From contig JAYMTJ010000041.1 of assembly GCA_036897525.1 (NCBI GenBank), positions 25,104 through 89,103 of the forward strand: a stretch of DNA of 64,000 nucleotides, read 5' to 3'. The position numbers and the translations under genes are program-made. Under the pieces are notes generated by a model, which was not told the origin of the DNA, did no database searches, and was given only the letters and a program-made list of their open reading frames with translations. The stretch comes from Pelargonium x hortorum (Eukaryota; Streptophyta; Magnoliopsida; Geraniales; Geraniaceae). Of this stretch, positions 59,561 to 64,000 are shown in pieces. Every line of letters begins with the position of its first letter. Within the stretch, counting starts at the first letter, position 1.

Positions 59561-62500
59561 GTATAGAAGAGTAAGGTAGCTGGTATTGTAGTTCTAAAGA
59601 AAGTCAGTTTAGTTTAGCATAGTTAGGTTGGGTTTAGCAGCAATTGGTACATCAAATACGAGAGTGCAAACATCTGCAGAGAGAAAACCCAATGGCAATA
59701 GAGAGCTAAATCCTAGTCAATCCCAAGCACTTACTTTACTTAGGAAGCTTTCACAGGCATTCAAGGGTTTATAAGGTCCCTAGGCTGAACTTCCTTGACC
59801 TTAACCTAGATCGAAATCCTCCCAAGAGTCTTCCCTGGACTGGACAGCTAAGATTAAAGGTATTAGTACAAGTGAGTGGTTATTAGAGTCCTTCATTTAC
59901 CGTCACTGTCATTAGAATATGTTATCCTTTTCCCGGCTAATCGACTAGATATTTGCTTACAAAGAATCTCTCTATTCAGTATTCGGTATTCAGTCCCAAA
60001 GAACAAAATAGATTCTGTTATTAGACTACTAAACCAGCTATTGCTATTAAAGAAGAGAATCTGTTTCCATTAGAAAAAACTTTCCTGTTAGGAGCTGAGA
60101 ATCGAGAACCTACTAAGAGTATACCCTAAAAAAACCCTAACTTTTATATGAAAGACTTTTTTATTTTAGTGCGATCTACTAACAACTCGGAACTCTTTTT
60201 TTTAGTTAGGGAAATAAATCCCTTACAATAAAGAAAATAAGTATTAAAGGTTTTCTTGTCATTTCTTTTTCGTATTACGTATGAAAACCCCAAGAGCCAC
60301 AGAGCCTTTAACTTTATAATCAATCGAGCTTGCTATTTAGAGTTTTAAATTAAAACACTCCCTGAATTCATCCTAAAAATCGTGGTATTTTATTGAATAA
60401 GGATATCATATCTGACTATTAAATGTAGATAGGGCACTCACTCTTATTATTAACACTCCAGCCTCTTAATATAACCATTGGTATTCTAAAAGTTTCATAA
60501 GCACCCTTACAAAAAGATTTAGCAATTAGAGTAAAGGTTTGTTCCCATATATTCCATTAGTAGTATTGGATGTACCAAAGTGGATTGGGCAGTATGAAAC
60601 CCTAAACAGATAGTATACAAATTTTATTTAAGGTAACACTAAAAGTGGCTGTTTCGTGTAACCAAGAGGCCCTTACTCTTATTTATTATAACCTATACCA
60701 CCACTTTAGCTCAACACGAAAAGGAAAAGAGAGCGTTGTAAAGAATTCAATAAGCTTTGCTTCGAATATATCCTAGGGTTACCCCAAGCTAGCTATTTAA
60801 AAGTTATATTGTTCCCTATCTGGAGGCAATCTCTTTGGTAGTTTATAGAACTTTCCAGCATTTCCTCTGTTAGACTTAACACTTTAAAAGGCATCCAAGA
60901 GCTCGGTTGCCAAGAGACTGTAATCTGATATACAAAGATCTAGTAATTAATAGCTTTCTGAAAAGTACAGAGGAATACGTGAGTGAATATCTGCGTAAAT
61001 GGGGAGCTATCTTATAATAAAAAGTATTATAACAAATAAATTGGGAAAAGGAGTCTATTTATTTTCATTTAACAGGTTCTCAGGGTCCTCCTAAGGTCTT
61101 TTTTTGTACATTTGACTAGATTTCCTCCGGATTCGGATTCTGCCTGAACTTTAAAACTAAGCTAAGGCCCCAAAAAACCCAACTCAAAGACTTGTGTGTC
61201 CTATTTAAAAGAAAAACTTCTTTATAAAAATAGAAAAAAGTAGTGCACATGCGTTCTTTTTATACCTTATTAAATTAAACCTTAAAAACATGTATCTCGA
61301 GCCAGTTCACAGAACACCTTTTCTTACTACTCGGTATACTAAAAAAGTTTCCACAAGCATTGATACAAATAAAGGATTTCGTTTACCTATTTCAGCGGAC
61401 TCCTTAAGTGCTTTAAGCCACACACAGGCTTTAATATTTTCAAAATAACTTGTCAAGTGTAAAGTATAATTGAGGCATAGGATCCCCGTGAGAAATAGGA
61501 GTATCCTAGTTTCATGCTTGTACACTGCTTTTCGATCTCTCTAATAAAGATGGGACAAAAAAAGGTACACCAATAGATGTAGGGTCGGTTATCGAGATTT
61601 CTTACTTAACACGCCGCCTTTGCTGAATAGAGCTTTGAATCTACGCAGTATCCAGGTGATATGAATAAACTTTTGTAGATCTGAAAACATTTAGGGGCAT
61701 GGCTCTTTTTATTCTATAATTTTATAGCAGGTCTTACTCGTTAGTATATTACACTTAAGTTTAATAAAGCAAAGCAGGGATTCTCAACATTTGGAAAATG
61801 GGCTTCAAATGCACAAACACCAAAAAGGCTGCTTAACAGGTAATAAGGGGTATTCTATATTTTATTTGTATTTAGAATCTTTAGGATTTCAGTATTTACG
61901 GAAAGGGTTTTCTAATTCTAATCTAGAGTAATTCTTTATCCTTGTTGAAGGTTTCTAGTGACGGAAAGCTGTCTAAATCCAATCCACAACCTCCCTATCG
62001 GCTTGCTGTACGAATTCAGTATTCCAATGCGAGCCAAGGTTTTAGCTTGAAACCGAGCTGTATTTAAGAGTACTTGTTCTTTGAAAGCTCTTGAAACAGT
62101 TCTAATGACCGTAAAGTCCTAATAACAGAATAGAGAGAATCTTGTCTTTGCCCAATAGCCTGTGAAAGCTGTCCAACTCTAGAGAATACTGAATACAGAG
62201 AATCCCTTTGTACCGGTGAAGTTCTTGTCTTCGTTGACAGTTGAGATGTGTACTTATTCGGCTTAGAACCAAACCTACTAATTGAATTTCAGTGTAGCTT
62301 ATACTCCAGTCGATAGAAGATGCTAGCAAGCCAAACAGTTGCTGTTAATGGAACACACGCTTTCCCAACCATCTCATCCCATAAATCCTAGGAATAGAAC
62401 TCCCTCAAAAGGAAAATAGAATAGACTCTCAAAAGAAAGGTCAAAATAGGATCGAAAGAAAGCTTTCTAGCATCAAGAGATAAGCACTTTTCTTGCAAAA

Positions 62501-64000
62501 ATAATAGAATCTATTTCTTACTTCTATTCCTTCCTATTCTTAGTAGCTATGTAGTATTTTAAAGTAAAGGGAATCAGTTTCCGACAAAGAGTAGTATAGA
62601 TAGATGTTGGCTGGCGCTTTTCTATTCCCCCTAATTCATATTCAACAAATCCGCCATTATCAGGAACTCCTAAAAGATTGAATTTCTTTATAAGGTTGCG
62701 CGTCAATTTTATTATATAAGAGAAGAGGGTATCGGCGCGAGTCTCCTCTTAATTCTAGCATTTTAGTTGCCGTTGCCTGGACCTTCTTCAGTAGTTATAC
62801 AAATAACAGCACTGCATGGTATTGCCTGTTATAGGAATTTTATTCGTAGGTTTCAGTTTACATTCTCGATATTTTAAGAGAAGAGACGTCTGTGGCAATT
62901 CGAAAGTCCGATGAAAAGTATAATCTGAAAGTGTTAGTTACTCTTGTGTTATAAAGGGTTCAAAAGAAGTCTTAGGTTTAGCCTTTCTGTGCTAATTAAC
63001 TATCCTTCTTTACTCTTAGAAAAGCCCTTCTCTGTATAGTATATAGGTACGGAATTCCTGGGTTTTATTAGCTTAGTCTTGAGTCATATAGACGGGGAAG
63101 GCTTCCTTTCGTTTTTTTACTACTTACTCTACCCGAAGTAAATCCAAGTAACCCTGTTATCATGATAATAGAAGCACCCTTAACAAAAATGAAAAAACAA
63201 AAACGAGGCCTATAGCTATTTTAATAAGGACCCCCTTTATATATCTCATAAGTAATTGTTTAGTTAGGGTCTTACTTGGAATCAATCGGGATTCTTAAGT
63301 ACATGTTCTTTAGTAGCTCGTCACTAGTAAGATGATTATCTTAGGTGTTTGGTTTCGATTTTTTCTTTTGGGCAATTCAAGAGCTCCTATTGCGTTTTTT
63401 ATCCACTTTAGAATCTTTATTTGTAGATGTAAGTCTAGTCAATAGTTGGTGAATCACGGGATTCGTAAAGTGCTTTATACGTTATTTCAACAGATTTCTT
63501 TGTATTACCTCTCTTAGAAGCTACGGGTTCCCTGTATTGCTTGTATAAGGAGCTCGAGTATTCCTTAGTTTCTTATAGCAGTGGTATAGGGTCTCTTATT
63601 TATCTATAGTTTTAGGGTATTCTAGTTATAGATAATAGGATATTGGAGTCATTATAGTTTACTATGGGAGGTTGGGACAGAAAAGGAACTAGAAAATTTT
63701 TTTTATCTACATCAAAAGAGTTCGATAAAGTTACTGCTAAGAATATTGGAAGTGGAATTTTATTCATTCGTAGTCGACTCTTCTATTAAACAAGAAATTA
63801 CCTAAACGTCTTGTGAAACTTCTTATGGACCCGATTCCTTGTTAGTGAAGTTTTTTTATAGATAAATCTCTTTTGTTTTGTAAAGAAGGGCCTTAAAGGC
63901 CTCTTTGATACTCGGTCTTGAAAAACAGCTTTTTTCCTTAGTCAAGCCAGTAGTATTATACTGAAATTTTTTAGTTACAACGACTGAAGAAGCTCCAAGG
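59561..64000. other. Non-coding to the window end
   Basis: A 50-codon stretch open from 59613 has no ATG. Frames of 60 to 75 codons at 59876 (plus) and 61307, 62102 and 62524 (minus) are unrecognised. No RNA gene, repeat or mobile element seen. Confidence 0.5.

Overview
The window reads as non-coding organellar DNA from a flowering plant, most likely part of a large, gene-poor mitochondrial chromosome. Two observations support this. A tRNA-Ser(GCU) at 34177-34258 (minus) matches the native plant mitochondrial type from the acceptor stem through the anticodon. At 30077-31366 (minus) there is a piece of an intron-containing plant nuclear gene, a callose synthase (GSL8/GSL10-like), with five recognisable exons and GT-AG introns. 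Nuclear fragments of this kind are common passengers in angiosperm mitochondrial genomes. G+C is roughly one third by eye, which is low for plant mtDNA. I could not exclude that the window is nuclear DNA carrying an old mitochondrial insertion, although it lacks the transposon load expected of 64 kb of plant nuclear DNA. I do not name a species.

No intact protein gene is present. The longest ATG-started frame is 97 codons, about what chance gives in DNA this AT-rich, and no known mitochondrial, plastid or viral protein was recognised. No rRNA, CRISPR array, insertion sequence or complete transposon was seen.

Layout: 1-2200 featureless; 2206-4100 purine-rich then pyrimidine-rich degenerate repeats with an internal duplication; 4.1-22.3 kb featureless apart from short tandem repeats and one tRNA-like scrap; 22.3-22.8 kb and 27.2-27.7 kb each hold a tRNA-like remnant next to a pyrimidine-rich block; 30.06-31.43 kb is the nuclear-derived callose synthase pseudogene, with an LTR-like remnant in one intron; 34.18-34.26 kb is trnS; 45.0-46.4 kb holds a pyrimidine-rich block with a 25-nt exact inverted repeat; 46.86-47.61 kb holds diverged internal repeats; 53.9-54.1 kb and 58.9-59.6 kb hold frames with basic composition; the rest is featureless.

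The most unusual feature is a set of dispersed A/G-rich segments on both strands. They share short cores such as AAGAGTAAGGC and, in one frame, read as Lys/Arg/Ser-rich peptides broken by stops. They may be a decayed repeat family or remnants of one ancestral sequence. This is a hypothesis that needs alignment and shuffling controls. The callose synthase insertion is the best-supported finding.
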